In this document: positions 56,852 through 64,000 of the stretch, in pieces | Layout of the letters: each line of letters begins with the position of its first letter | How positions within the stretch are numbered: the first letter of the stretch is position 1 | Assembly (NCBI RefSeq): GCF_020103695.1 | Contig: NZ_JAHXBF010000005.1 | Location: 248,001 to 312,000 of the forward strand | Reading direction: 5' to 3' | DNA length: 64,000 bases | Origin: Hyalangium versicolor | GTDB taxonomy: Bacteria; Myxococcota; Myxococcia; Myxococcales; Myxococcaceae | Translations under genes and position numbers: made by a program | Notes under the pieces: model-generated | The model's database searches: none | The model's input: only the letters and a program-made list of their open reading frames with translations | Told to the model about the DNA's origin: nothing

Positions 56852-58531
56852 ATGATGACGTGGATGATGCGGGGGCATCTGCCCTTGTTGATGTGCGGCC
56901 TTCTGAGCACGAGTTGCGCGGGTTTCTTGAAGCCCAAGCCCCCACCTCCCGCCACCGTCAAGGTGGCCACAGTGCACTTCGAACCCCAGGAGGGCCAGGT
57001 CGATCAGAACCGCCAGCGGTTGGTGCAGCTGACTGAGGAAGCGGCCAGCCATGGGGCCCAGATCATCGTCCATACGGAGATGGCCACCTCGGGCTACTCG
57101 TTCTTCAGCCGGGAGGAGATCTCGAAAGTCGCGGAGCCCATCCCGGGGCCTTCCACGCAAGCCTTGGGGGCGGTCGCCAAACACTACGGCGTCTATGTGG
57201 CCTTCGGACTTCCGGAGTACGAGGCCAAGACGAACCTCTACTACAACGCGGTGGCACTCATCGGGCCCGATGGGAAGGTGTTGGGGGTCTACCGCAAGCG
57301 CAACAACCTGCTCGAGGCCTCCTACAATGCCGAGGTCTTCGCGCCCATTCCGACCTTCGACACGCCGTATGGGCGGCTGAGCATCGTCATCTGCGCGGAC
57401 ATGTTCTACTCGCAGTTCCCCCGGCTGGCGGCCATCGCGGGCACCCAGATCCTGTTGGCACCGGCTAACGTGGGCATCACCACCGACTTCGTGAGGGTCC
57501 GCACCTTCGAGAATGACTTCTCGATGATCGTGGCGAACCGCTTCGGCAAGGGTGGGCAGGGCAGCAAGAAGGTCTTCTTCAATCAGGACTCCTTCACCAT
57601 CCCCTCCCCGTTTCCCTACGACTTCAGCTACGACTCTCGCAGCATCATCATGACGTCCACGGGGCAGGTGCTCGCGGATCTCTCGCAGCCGCAGATCGCC
57701 ATCGGTTATGGCGAGCTCCCCGTCCGCGAGCAGAGAGTCTTCCCGGTGGTCCGTCGCCCAGAGCTCTACTCGCTCATCGGCCAGGACACGCTGGAGTCCT
57801 ATACCTTCAGCCAGTTCGGGCTCCCGCCCGTTGGCATCTTCGCCGCGGCCGCGGTGGATCCCGGGTCGTCCGCCACTCCCTGGGATGCCGCATTGGCCTC
57901 GGCGAACAGCGCGCTCGCGGCGGCGAAGCAGGCGGGCTACACGCTGAGGCTGATCGTCTACCCCGCCAACTACTTCCAGGCCCCTGATCCCACGGGCCTG
58001 CAGGCGCTCCAGGCGTTCTCCACACAGTCCAACGTCGATCTGTTGCTCCACTTCGGAGCCGCCGCTCCGCCGGAGAGCCGGCTCCTCACACCCTCCGGGC
58101 AGAGCTACACCTATTTGCGGACGCACCGCGCCAGGGACGAGCAGATCCCGCTTGCGAACAATTACTGGATCATCGACCGGGACTACGCCCGCGTGGCCTT
58201 GCTGCAGGACAAGGACATGTTCGCTCCCGAGACCTCCACGGTCATGGCGAAGCTCGGCGTGGACGTGGTGGCCATCAACGCGGACACCGACTCCAGCGTG
58301 CTCAGCCCCCTGTGGCAGAGCCGGACGGGCGACTACCTGCACATCGTCGTCGCCAACCTGCACGGCAAGGAAGGCATCTACCTGGGCGGCTATCAGTCCA
58401 ACCCCAGCTTCATGGAGGCCGATGGCCGCGTGCTCATGCAGCTCAACACGCAGCACGTCCGCTCCAAGAAGGAGCCGCGCTTCCTCGACTTCCAGCAGAT
58501 GCTCCTGCCCTGCGGGAAGGACAACTGCTGA
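56852..58531 (+). CDS. Lipoprotein with two nitrilase-like (carbon-nitrogen hydrolase) domains
   Basis: Lipid-anchored protein of 559 residues (lipobox S-T-S-C, Cys near residue 22). The first domain (about 35-310) has the complete Glu-Lys-Cys triad of the family: Glu in H-T-E-M-A-T-S-G, Lys in Y-R-K-R-N-N-L, Cys in V-I-C-A-D-M-F. It resembles vanin/biotinidase-type amidases. The second domain (about 320-545) keeps the fold, but the three positions read roughly Y-P-A, T-H-R and Q-D-K, so it is inactive. ATG 56852 has GGGAG upstream; ATG 56855 is possible. It follows the cobB gene by 59 bases and may be co-transcribed. Substrate unknown. Confidence 0.82.
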   Translation: MMTWMMRGHLPLLMCGLLSTSCAGFLKPKPPPPATVKVATVHFEPQEGQVDQNRQRLVQLTEEAASHGAQIIVHTEMATSGYSFFSREEISKVAEPIPGPSTQALGAVAKHYGVYVAFGLPEYEAKTNLYYNAVALIGPDGKVLGVYRKRNNLLEASYNAEVFAPIPTFDTPYGRLSIVICADMFYSQFPRLAAIAGTQILLAPANVGITTDFVRVRTFENDFSMIVANRFGKGGQGSKKVFFNQDSFTIPSPFPYDFSYDSRSIIMTSTGQVLADLSQPQIAIGYGELPVREQRVFPVVRRPELYSLIGQDTLESYTFSQFGLPPVGIFAAAAVDPGSSATPWDAALASANSALAAAKQAGYTLRLIVYPANYFQAPDPTGLQALQAFSTQSNVDLLLHFGAAAPPESRLLTPSGQSYTYLRTHRARDEQIPLANNYWIIDRDYARVALLQDKDMFAPETSTVMAKLGVDVVAINADTDSSVLSPLWQSRTGDYLHIVVANLHGKEGIYLGGYQSNPSFMEADGRVLMQLNTQHVRSKKEPRFLDFQQMLLPCGKDNC

Positions 58532-58541
58532 GGGACTCTCG

Positions 58542-58572
58542 CTCCTGGCCGGCCGGTACGCGCGGCTAGGAG
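58542..58572. terminator. Bidirectional hairpin between the nitrilase-like gene and an acyl-CoA dehydrogenase gene
   Basis: CTCCTGGCCG (58542-58551) pairs fully, with one G-T pair, with CGGCTAGGAG (58563-58572) around an 11-base loop. It covers the stop codon of the minus-strand gene and lies 11 bases after the plus-strand stop. No T-run on either side. Confidence 0.55.
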
Positions 58573-59717
58573 TTGAAGAGCTTGAGGGTCTCGCGGGCGA
58601 TGACCATCCGCTGCACCTCGCTGGTGCCCTCGTAGATGGTCTGCACGCGCGCGTCACGGAAGTAGCGCTCGACGGGGAACTCGTCGATGTAGCCGTAGCC
58701 ACCGTGGAGCTGCACGGCCTTGTCGCAAACCCGGTTGGCCATCTCGCTGGCATACAGCTTCGCCATGGAGGCCTCTCGCGTGAACGGCTTGCCCGTCTCC
58801 TTCAGATAGGCCGCCCTCAGCGTCAGCAGCTCGGCCGCCGAGAGCTGCACCTTCATGTCCGCCATCATGAAGCGCGGCACCTGGAACTCGGCGACGGGCT
58901 GTTTGAAGGCCTGGCGGTCCTTCGTGTACCGCACCGTCGCCTCCAGCGCCGCCCTCGCCACACCACAGGCCTGCGAAGCGATGCCGATACGCCCACCGTC
59001 CAGCGCCACCATCGCCAGCTTGAACCCCTCCCCTTCCTTCCCCAGGAGCTGGTCCGCCGGAATGGTGCAGTCCTCGAACGTCAGGCTCACCGTGTTCGAG
59101 GAGCGCAGCCCCATCTTGTCCTCATGCTTGCCGATGATGAGGCCCTTGGTTCCGCCCTCCACGATGAAGCACGACAGGCCCTTGTTGCCCGGCTGCTGCG
59201 AGGTGCGCGCCCACACCACGATCACCCCCGCGTGCGCGCCCGAGGTGATCCACTGCTTGCTGCCGTTGAGCACCCACGTGTCGCCCTTGCGCACCGCCGT
59301 GGTGCGCATCGCAGCCGGATCAGAGCCCGCATGGGGCTCGGACAGAGCAAATGCTCCCACCACCGCCTCGCCCGAGGTCAGCTTCGTGACGAACCGCTCC
59401 CGCTGGGCCTCCGTCGCGAACGCGTGGATCAGCTCCGCGCACATGTTCGTCACGGACATGGCCACGGACGTGGAGGCGCACGCCGCGGCGATCTCCATCA
59501 TCGCCAGCGAGTAGGCGACCACCCCCGCCTCGGCTCCGCCGTAGCGTGCCGGGAGGTTCACCCCCAGCAATCCCAGCTCGGCCAGCTCCTTGAAGAGCGC
59601 CGTGGGGAAGATCTCCTCGCGATCGAAGGTGCGCGCCTGCGGGGCCACCTTCTCCTTGGCGAACTTGCGCGCGGTGTCGCGGATGAGCGTCTGGGTCTCG
59701 GTGAGCTCGAGATTCAC
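58566..59717 (-). CDS. Acyl-CoA dehydrogenase
   Basis: FAD enzyme of 383 residues that oxidises an acyl-CoA to the enoyl-CoA. Motifs: R-Y-G-G-A near residue 60, A-L-S-E-P-H-A-G-S-D for FAD contact, N-G-S-K-Q-W-I-T, and the catalytic Glu in Y-E-G-T-S-E-V-Q (about residues 362-369), the position found in short-chain and most bacterial members. Last gene of an operon with a close paralogue two genes upstream. Confidence 0.94.
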   Translation of the reverse strand: MNLELTETQTLIRDTARKFAKEKVAPQARTFDREEIFPTALFKELAELGLLGVNLPARYGGAEAGVVAYSLAMMEIAAACASTSVAMSVTNMCAELIHAFATEAQRERFVTKLTSGEAVVGAFALSEPHAGSDPAAMRTTAVRKGDTWVLNGSKQWITSGAHAGVIVVWARTSQQPGNKGLSCFIVEGGTKGLIIGKHEDKMGLRSSNTVSLTFEDCTIPADQLLGKEGEGFKLAMVALDGGRIGIASQACGVARAALEATVRYTKDRQAFKQPVAEFQVPRFMMADMKVQLSAAELLTLRAAYLKETGKPFTREASMAKLYASEMANRVCDKAVQLHGGYGYIDEFPVERYFRDARVQTIYEGTSEVQRMVIARETLKLFNS

Positions 59718-59724
59718 GGGAGTC

Positions 59725-60168
59725 CTACTCGATGGCCGTCAGGTTGAACGGATACTCAATGGGGTGGTCCTTGCCGTCCGGCGGCTTGGGGAAGCTCATG
59801 GACGTGAGCACCGCCACCACGCAGTCGTGCAGACCCGAGTCCTTCAGCGTGGTCCCCTTCTTCATCACCCGGGCGTCCCTCACCAGTCCCTGGTCGGTGA
59901 TGACGAAGGACGTCATCAGCTTGCCCTCCACCTTCTTCGACTTGGAGGCCATGGTGTCCTCGTAGCACTCCCGGATCTTCCCCTTGTGGTGCTGGATCAC
60001 CTGCTGGACCGAGTCCGGCGTGAAGGGCAGCCGGCTGGGGTCGAACTCGGGCTCGGCGGGCTTCTGCGCGGCCGGAGCCGGGGCCTTGGCGGATTTCCCC
60101 GCTGGGGCGCCCTGCGCGAACGTCACCTGGGAAGCCAGCAACAACAGTGCGATGAGGGACTGCTTCAT
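59725..60168 (-). CDS. Secreted AgmX/PglI C-terminal-type (TonB-like) domain protein
   Basis: Small exported protein of 147 residues: signal peptide 1-19 (cleavage near T-F-A-Q), an Ala/Pro/Lys-rich linker, then the domain recognised in myxobacterial motility proteins AgmX and PglI, with I-R-E-C-Y-E (about 66-71), G-K-L-M-T-S-F-V-I and a second Cys in H-D-C-V-V-A-V-L. The two Cys may bond. Its presence between two acyl-CoA dehydrogenase genes, 2 bases after one and 7 bases before the other, is unexpected. Role unknown. Confidence 0.85.
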   Translation of the reverse strand: MKQSLIALLLLASQVTFAQGAPAGKSAKAPAPAAQKPAEPEFDPSRLPFTPDSVQQVIQHHKGKIRECYEDTMASKSKKVEGKLMTSFVITDQGLVRDARVMKKGTTLKDSGLHDCVVAVLTSMSFPKPPDGKDHPIEYPFNLTAIE

Positions 60169-60170
60169 AC

Positions 60171-61313
60171 CTACTCCTTGAGGACGTTGGCCGAGATGAC
60201 GATGCGCTGGATCTCGCTCGTCCCCTCGTAGATCTCGGTGATGCGCGCGTCGCGCACGTGGCGCTCGGCGTCCATCTCCTTGCTGTAACCCATGCCGCCG
60301 TGGACCTGCAGGGCCTTGTTCGCCACGCGGCTGGCCATCTCGCTGGCGTACAGCTTCGCCATCGCGCTCTCCGCCGAGTGCCGCACGCCCTTGTCCTTGA
60401 GCAGCGCCGCCTGGTGCACCAGCAGCCGGGCCGCGTCGATCTCGGTGGCCATGTCCGCCAGCATGAACTGGATGGCCTGGTGATCGCGGATCGGCTTGCC
60501 GAACGTCTTGCGCTCGCCCGAGTAGCGCACTGCTTCCTCGAAGGCCGCCCGGGCGATGCCCAGCGCCTGAGACGCGATGCCGATGCGCCCTCCGTCCAGC
60601 GTGCTCATGGCGACCTTGAAGCCCTCGCCCTCCTTGCCCAGGATGTTCTTCGCCGGCACGCGCATGTCCTCGAAGAACATGGAGCAGGACCAGGCCGCGC
60701 TGATGCCCATCTTCTTGTCCGGCTCAGCGCGGATGAAGCCCGGCGTGTTGGTGGGAACCAGGAAGGCGGTGATGCCCTTGTTGCCCGCCTCTTTGTTCGT
60801 CATCGTGAACAGGACGATGGCGTCCGCCTTGGGGCCGTTGGTGATCCAGTTCTTCGAGCCGTTGATGACGAACTCGTCACCTCGGCGCACGGCCACCGTC
60901 TTCTGCGCCGCCGCGTCGCTGCCGGCCTCGGGCTCGGTGAGGCCGAAGCAGCCCAGCTTCTCGCCGCGGGCGAAGGGCACCAGGAACTCCTGCTTCTGCG
61001 CCTCGGTGCCGAACTTCATCACCGGATCGCAGTAGAGCGAGTTGTTCACGCTCATGATGACGCCGGTGGAGGCGCAGCCGCGGCTGATCTCCTCCATGGC
61101 GAGCGCGTAGCAGACGTTGTCCAGACCGGCGCCGCCGTACTGCTCGGGGACGGCCACGGCCAGCAGCGAGAGCTCCGCGAGCTGCTTCACCGCCTCGGTG
61201 GGCCACGCGTGGGTCTCGTCCCACTTGCGGGCGTTGGGGATGAGCTCTTTCGCGGCGAACTCACGACATACCCGCTGGATGTCGCGCTGGATGTCGGTCA
61301 GCTCGAAGTTCAT
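60171..61313 (-). CDS. Acyl-CoA dehydrogenase
   Basis: Second acyl-CoA dehydrogenase, 380 residues, with Q-Y-G-G-A-G-L-D (about 57-64), L-T-E-P-E-A-G-S-D, N-G-S-K-N-W-I-T-N-G and catalytic Glu in Y-E-G-T-S-E-I-Q (about 362-369). It is closely related to the downstream paralogue. ATG 61313 is chosen with AGGAG six bases upstream. Two palindromes of TetR-operator type lie 60-120 bases upstream. Substrate may be a short straight or branched chain. Confidence 0.94.
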   Translation of the reverse strand: MNFELTDIQRDIQRVCREFAAKELIPNARKWDETHAWPTEAVKQLAELSLLAVAVPEQYGGAGLDNVCYALAMEEISRGCASTGVIMSVNNSLYCDPVMKFGTEAQKQEFLVPFARGEKLGCFGLTEPEAGSDAAAQKTVAVRRGDEFVINGSKNWITNGPKADAIVLFTMTNKEAGNKGITAFLVPTNTPGFIRAEPDKKMGISAAWSCSMFFEDMRVPAKNILGKEGEGFKVAMSTLDGGRIGIASQALGIARAAFEEAVRYSGERKTFGKPIRDHQAIQFMLADMATEIDAARLLVHQAALLKDKGVRHSAESAMAKLYASEMASRVANKALQVHGGMGYSKEMDAERHVRDARITEIYEGTSEIQRIVISANVLKE

Positions 61314-61371
61314 GGCACTCCTGGGGAAGGTGGCCCGTCTCCATAGTATGCGGCGGGCCTCGGGGGAACAC

Positions 61372-61386
61372 CGACCGTCAGTCGGA
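61372..61386. promoter_or_regulatory. Inverted repeat, possible TetR-type operator (weaker copy)
   Basis: CCGAC (starting about 61371) and GTCGG (ending about 61385) separated by five bases, sharing the ACCGAC half-site with the perfect palindrome 40 bases away. It lies about 60 bases upstream of the acyl-CoA dehydrogenase start. Confidence 0.45.
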
Positions 61387-61421
61387 GACACCTGAGCCCG
61401 GGTTGCCGCGCCTATTAGAGA

Positions 61422-61433
61422 CCGACCGGTCGG
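61422..61433. promoter_or_regulatory. 12-base perfect palindrome, probable TetR-type operator
   Basis: CCGACCGGTCGG at 61422-61433, about 110 bases upstream of the acyl-CoA dehydrogenase start. GACCGACCGGTCGG-like sites are typical operators of TetR-family repressors of fatty-acid and branched-chain amino acid catabolism. No TetR gene lies in the window. Confidence 0.6.
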
Positions 61434-61438
61434 AAGGG

Positions 61439-61465
61439 CCCTGGGGCGGGAGGCGTGCCCCAGGG
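61439..61465 (-). terminator. Hairpin after the enoyl-CoA hydratase gene
   Basis: CCCTGGGGC (61439-61447) and GCCCCAGGG (61457-61465), nine pairs, nine-base loop, starting 27 bases after the hydratase stop on the minus strand. No T-run, but position and strength fit a terminator. The dehydrogenase operon then needs its own promoter. Confidence 0.65.
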
Positions 61466-61492
61466 AACACTCCGCGTGGAACTGTCAGGCGC

Positions 61493-62275
61493 TCACTTGC
61501 CCGTGAAGCCAGCGGGGCGCTTCTCGAGGAACGCCTTCATGCCCTCGCGCTGGTCGTCCGAGCCGAAGAGGGCCGCGAAGCCCTGGCGCTCCAGCTCGTT
61601 GGCGGCGCGCAGGTCCTGGTCCGCGCCGAACTCGATGACGCGCTTGGCCTGGGAGATGGCGAGCGGGCCGTTCTTGAGGATCTTCTCAGCCACGGTGCGG
61701 CAGTGCTCCAGCAGCTTGTCGGCAGGCAGCACGTCCAGCACCAGGCCGTACTCCTTGGCCTGGGCGGCCGTCACGTGGGAGCCGCTGAAGATGAGCTCCT
61801 TGGCGCGCATCTTCCCCACAAGGCGGGTGAGGCGCTGCGTGCCGCCGAAGCCGGGGATGACGCCGAGGGACACTTCGGGGAGCCCCAGCTTCGCCTTCTC
61901 CGAGGCGTAGATGAGATCGCAGGCCAGGGCCAGCTCGCAGCCGCCGCCCAGGGCGAAGCCGTTGACGGCCGCAATGGTCGGGATGGGCAGGGACTCCAGC
62001 AGCGCGAAGGCGCGGTGCCCGAGCGCGGCGAACTCACGGGCCTGCCCCGCGGTGATGGTGGACATCTCGGAGATGTCCGCGCCCGCGACGAAGGCCTTCT
62101 CCCCTCCTCCGGTGACGATGAGCACGCGGGTGCTCTCATCCAGGGAGCGGAGGGCGGATTCGATCTCCTGGAGCGTCTGGCTGTTGAGGGCGTTGAGCGC
62201 CTTGGGCCGATCGATCGTGAGCGTCGTGATGACGCCCTGAGTCTCCAGCCGGATGTTCTGGTAGGCCATGGCCAT
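61493..62275 (-). CDS. Enoyl-CoA hydratase
   Basis: Crotonase-fold hydratase of 260 residues that adds water to enoyl-CoA. Both catalytic Glu are present: in G-G-G-C-E-L-A-L (about residues 108-115) and L-P-E-V-S-L-G-V-I-P-G (about 133-143); the oxyanion loop A-F-V-A-G-A-D-I appears near 64. ATG 62275 is chosen with GAGG seven bases upstream. It precedes the dehydrogenase operon, so the three enzymes likely act in one acyl-CoA oxidation route. Confidence 0.94.
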   Translation of the reverse strand: MAMAYQNIRLETQGVITTLTIDRPKALNALNSQTLQEIESALRSLDESTRVLIVTGGGEKAFVAGADISEMSTITAGQAREFAALGHRAFALLESLPIPTIAAVNGFALGGGCELALACDLIYASEKAKLGLPEVSLGVIPGFGGTQRLTRLVGKMRAKELIFSGSHVTAAQAKEYGLVLDVLPADKLLEHCRTVAEKILKNGPLAISQAKRVIEFGADQDLRAANELERQGFAALFGSDDQREGMKAFLEKRPAGFTGK

Positions 62276-62418
62276 GTGAGATCCTCGGGGGTTTGAGGGC
62301 ACGGACGGGTGCTTCCGTCCGCGCGTTCATACCACTCCCCAAGTGGGCTCCAAGGGCGATCTCAGGAGCCTGGGTCTCCAGCGCCTTGCAGCGAACGTGG
62401 AGGCGCTGAGTTCGCGGC

Positions 62419-63099
62419 TCAGGGCTCGGCCCACTGCCTCAGCAGGTTGTGGTAGACGCCCGTCAGCATGACCAGCGAGGGGCTCTTGGGCACCTCCTGG
62501 TTCAGCTGCATGATCGCCGTATCGAGATCGAAGAGCAGCGCCCGGTGGCTCACGTCCCGAATCATGCTCTGCACCCAGAAGAAGGACGCCAGCCGCACTC
62601 CTCGTGTCACCGGCGTCACATGGTGCAGGCTCGAGGCAGGATAGATGATGAGATCTCCTGCCGGCAGCTTCACCGAGTGGCTGCCATAGGTGTCCTCCAC
62701 CACCAGCTCGCCGCCGTCGTAGCTCTCGGGCTCGGACAGGAAGAGCGTCGCCGAGACATCGGTGCGGATGCGCAGGGGGGTCCCGGTGATCGGGCGGATG
62801 GCGTTGTCCACGTGCGACCCGAAGGTCATTCCTCCTTCGTACCGATTGAAGAGCGGAGGAAAGACCCGCTGCGGCAGCACGGAGGAGATGAACAGCGGGC
62901 TCCGCTCGAGTGCCGCCAGCACCACATCCCCCAGCTCTCGTGCCGCCGGGCTGTTCTCCGGGAGCTGCAGGTTCTTCTTCACCTGCGCCGACTGGTGGCC
63001 GGCCGTGCTGCGGCCGTCTTCCCAATCCGCCTGGGTGAGGATCTGCCGGCAGCGGCCAGCCTGCTCGGCGGTGAGAACCTGGGGGATGTGAAGCATCAT
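62419..63099 (-). CDS. PKHD-type Fe(II)/2-oxoglutarate dioxygenase (PiuC-like)
   Basis: Dioxygenase of 226 residues of the PiuC/prolyl-4-hydroxylase type. The iron ligands are the H-x-D pair in S-H-V-D-N (about residues 96-100) and the distal His in [12 protein letters not shown] (about 153-164) with the Arg that binds 2-oxoglutarate. PiuC genes typically accompany TonB-dependent iron-siderophore receptors, as here: the receptor gene ends two bases upstream. ATG 63099 or 63096 starts the conserved part; iron-limited expression is inferred. Confidence 0.92.
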   Translation of the reverse strand: MMLHIPQVLTAEQAGRCRQILTQADWEDGRSTAGHQSAQVKKNLQLPENSPAARELGDVVLAALERSPLFISSVLPQRVFPPLFNRYEGGMTFGSHVDNAIRPITGTPLRIRTDVSATLFLSEPESYDGGELVVEDTYGSHSVKLPAGDLIIYPASSLHHVTPVTRGVRLASFFWVQSMIRDVSHRALLFDLDTAIMQLNQEVPKSPSLVMLTGVYHNLLRQWAEP

Positions 63100-63101
63100 G
63101 G

Positions 63102-64000
63102 TTAGAACCGGTACTTGCCTGCGATGCTCACCGTCCGCCCCTCGGCCGGCACGGCGTGCCCGGAGTAGTACTGTGCGTAGTAGAGCTTGTCGGTGAGGTT
63201 GTTGAGGTTCAGCTGGAGCTCCGCCTTCCCCCACTGGTAGCCCGCGAAGGCATCGAAGCGCCAGAAATTCGGCACCTTGGTGAACGCCTGCGTCGCCGAC
63301 GTGGGGTTGTTGACCGTTGTCACGCTCTGGTACACGGCGCCGCCGCCCAGCGTGAGGTTCTCGATCACGCGGTACGTCGTCCACAGCGACAGGCTGTTCT
63401 TCGGCGTGTTCGGCAGCGGCTGGCCCTCGAGATAGTCGTTGGTGTGCTCGAGGATCGCCGAGTGGATGTGCGTGTAGTTCGCGAACAGCCGCCAGTTCTC
63501 CGTGATCGTCCCTGCTATGCCGACGTTGAAGCCCTCCGAGCGCTGCTTGCCCTCCAGGATCTGCGGGGGGCCCTCGGGGTCCGTGTTCGGCACGCGCCCG
63601 TTCGTCTTGGTGATGCGGAAGAGCGCCCCGCTCAGGCCCAGCCGATCCTCCAGCAGGTCCGCCTTGGCGCCGAACTCGAGGATGTTGTTGCGCTCCGGCT
63701 CCAAGCTCTCGAGCCCGGATGAGAGCGTTCCGGCCTCCGCCGAGGGGTTCGCCGAGGTGCCGTACATGGCGTAGGCGCTCGTCTTCTCCACCGGGTGGAG
63801 GACGATGCCCGTGCGCCAGTTGGCGAACTTGTCACGGCTCTTCAGCGGGGAGACCACCCCCGCGGCGTTCGTCGAGGAGTAGTCCGTGCCGAAGATGTCG
63901 TAGCGGATGGAGCCGACGAGCTCGACGTATTGGGTGATGCCGAGCTGCTCCGATGCGTAGAACGCCACCGTCCGCTGGATGCTCGTGTTGGACGTGGAGA
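63102..64000 (-). CDS. TonB-dependent siderophore receptor, C-terminal part (5' end outside the window)
   Basis: Outer membrane beta-barrel receptor for ferric siderophores; only the last 299 codons are in the window. The visible part is a run of amphipathic strands with the TonB-receptor box near the end (N-L-T-D-K-L-Y-Y, followed by [12 protein letters not shown]), including the terminal Phe needed for barrel assembly. Phrases such as [13 protein letters not shown] and [10 protein letters not shown] match the catecholate receptor group (Fiu/CirA/FcuA type). Paired with the PiuC-like gene. Confidence 0.94.
   Translation of the reverse strand, partial: STSNTSIQRTVAFYASEQLGITQYVELVGSIRYDIFGTDYSSTNAAGVVSPLKSRDKFANWRTGIVLHPVEKTSAYAMYGTSANPSAEAGTLSSGLESLEPERNNILEFGAKADLLEDRLGLSGALFRITKTNGRVPNTDPEGPPQILEGKQRSEGFNVGIAGTITENWRLFANYTHIHSAILEHTNDYLEGQPLPNTPKNSLSLWTTYRVIENLTLGGGAVYQSVTTVNNPTSATQAFTKVPNFWRFDAFAGYQWGKAELQLNLNNLTDKLYYAQYYSGHAVPAEGRTVSIAGKYRF

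Overview
The window is a 64 kb piece of a high-GC, densely coded chromosome, most probably from a myxobacterium of the Archangium/Cystobacter/Myxococcus group. This is inferred from the base composition, many GTG/TTG starts, a stand-alone PilZ protein plus a PilZ-like domain fused to an Hsp70, an AgmX/PglI-type small secreted protein, several family-less lipoproteins, and housekeeping genes of deltaproteobacterial character. No insertion sequence, prophage or CRISPR array is visible. About 54 protein genes can be supported.

Layout. 0-7.6 kb (+): end of rnc, two tandem cyclophilins, era-der, then a promoter and a five-part run of a membrane-anchored TPR protein, a BamB-like lipoprotein, a NUDIX hydrolase and a YprB-type exonuclease-like protein. 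7.6-8.5 kb: a lipoprotein gene (-) and a 327-base gap that carries a strong candidate for the chromosome dimer resolution site dif. 8.5-13.1 kb (+): trpS, a large S46 dipeptidyl peptidase, a cysteine-rich protein of unknown role. 13.1-19 kb: an EEP-fold hydrolase (-), a circularly permuted tRNA-like gene (-), a 3-hydroxyisobutyryl-CoA hydrolase, guaA, a lipoprotein and guaB. 19.2-21.9 kb: PilZ-like/Hsp70 fusion. 21.9-25.7 kb (-): DedA protein, secreted protein, cyclic-nucleotide-binding protein, miaB.

25.8-36.2 kb (+) is a tight five-gene operon: WGR/DUF4132 giant protein, MoxR AAA ATPase, DUF5682 protein, VWA protein, double SWIM zinc-finger protein. It has the same gene types in the same order as the uncharacterised yehI-L-M-P-Q cluster of E. 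coli. A convergent operon follows (-): rRNA uracil methyltransferase, CoxE-like VWA protein, small coiled-coil protein. 39.7-49.4 kb (-): a repeat-built lipoprotein with atypical base composition, a PilZ protein, the ketone-body operon (thiolase, scoA, scoB), a two-domain VOC protein, rpsA, and a sugar porin.

49.6-58.5 kb (+): sugar ABC importer without its ATPase, a vitamin B12-type importer (lipoprotein, ATPase, permease) joined to cobyrinate a,c-diamide synthase, and a lipoprotein with two nitrilase-like domains, the second lacking the catalytic residues. 58.5-62.3 kb (-): fatty-acid or branched-chain acyl-CoA oxidation genes (enoyl-CoA hydratase, two acyl-CoA dehydrogenases) with an AgmX/PglI-type gene between the dehydrogenases and TetR-like palindromes in front of them. 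62.4-64 kb (-): a PKHD-type dioxygenase and the 3' end of a TonB-dependent siderophore receptor.

The most unusual signals are the circularly permuted tRNA-like gene at 14000-14084 and the dif-like site at 8320-8347; the WGR-MoxR-DUF5682-VWA-SWIM operon is the most coherent multi-gene system without a known function.
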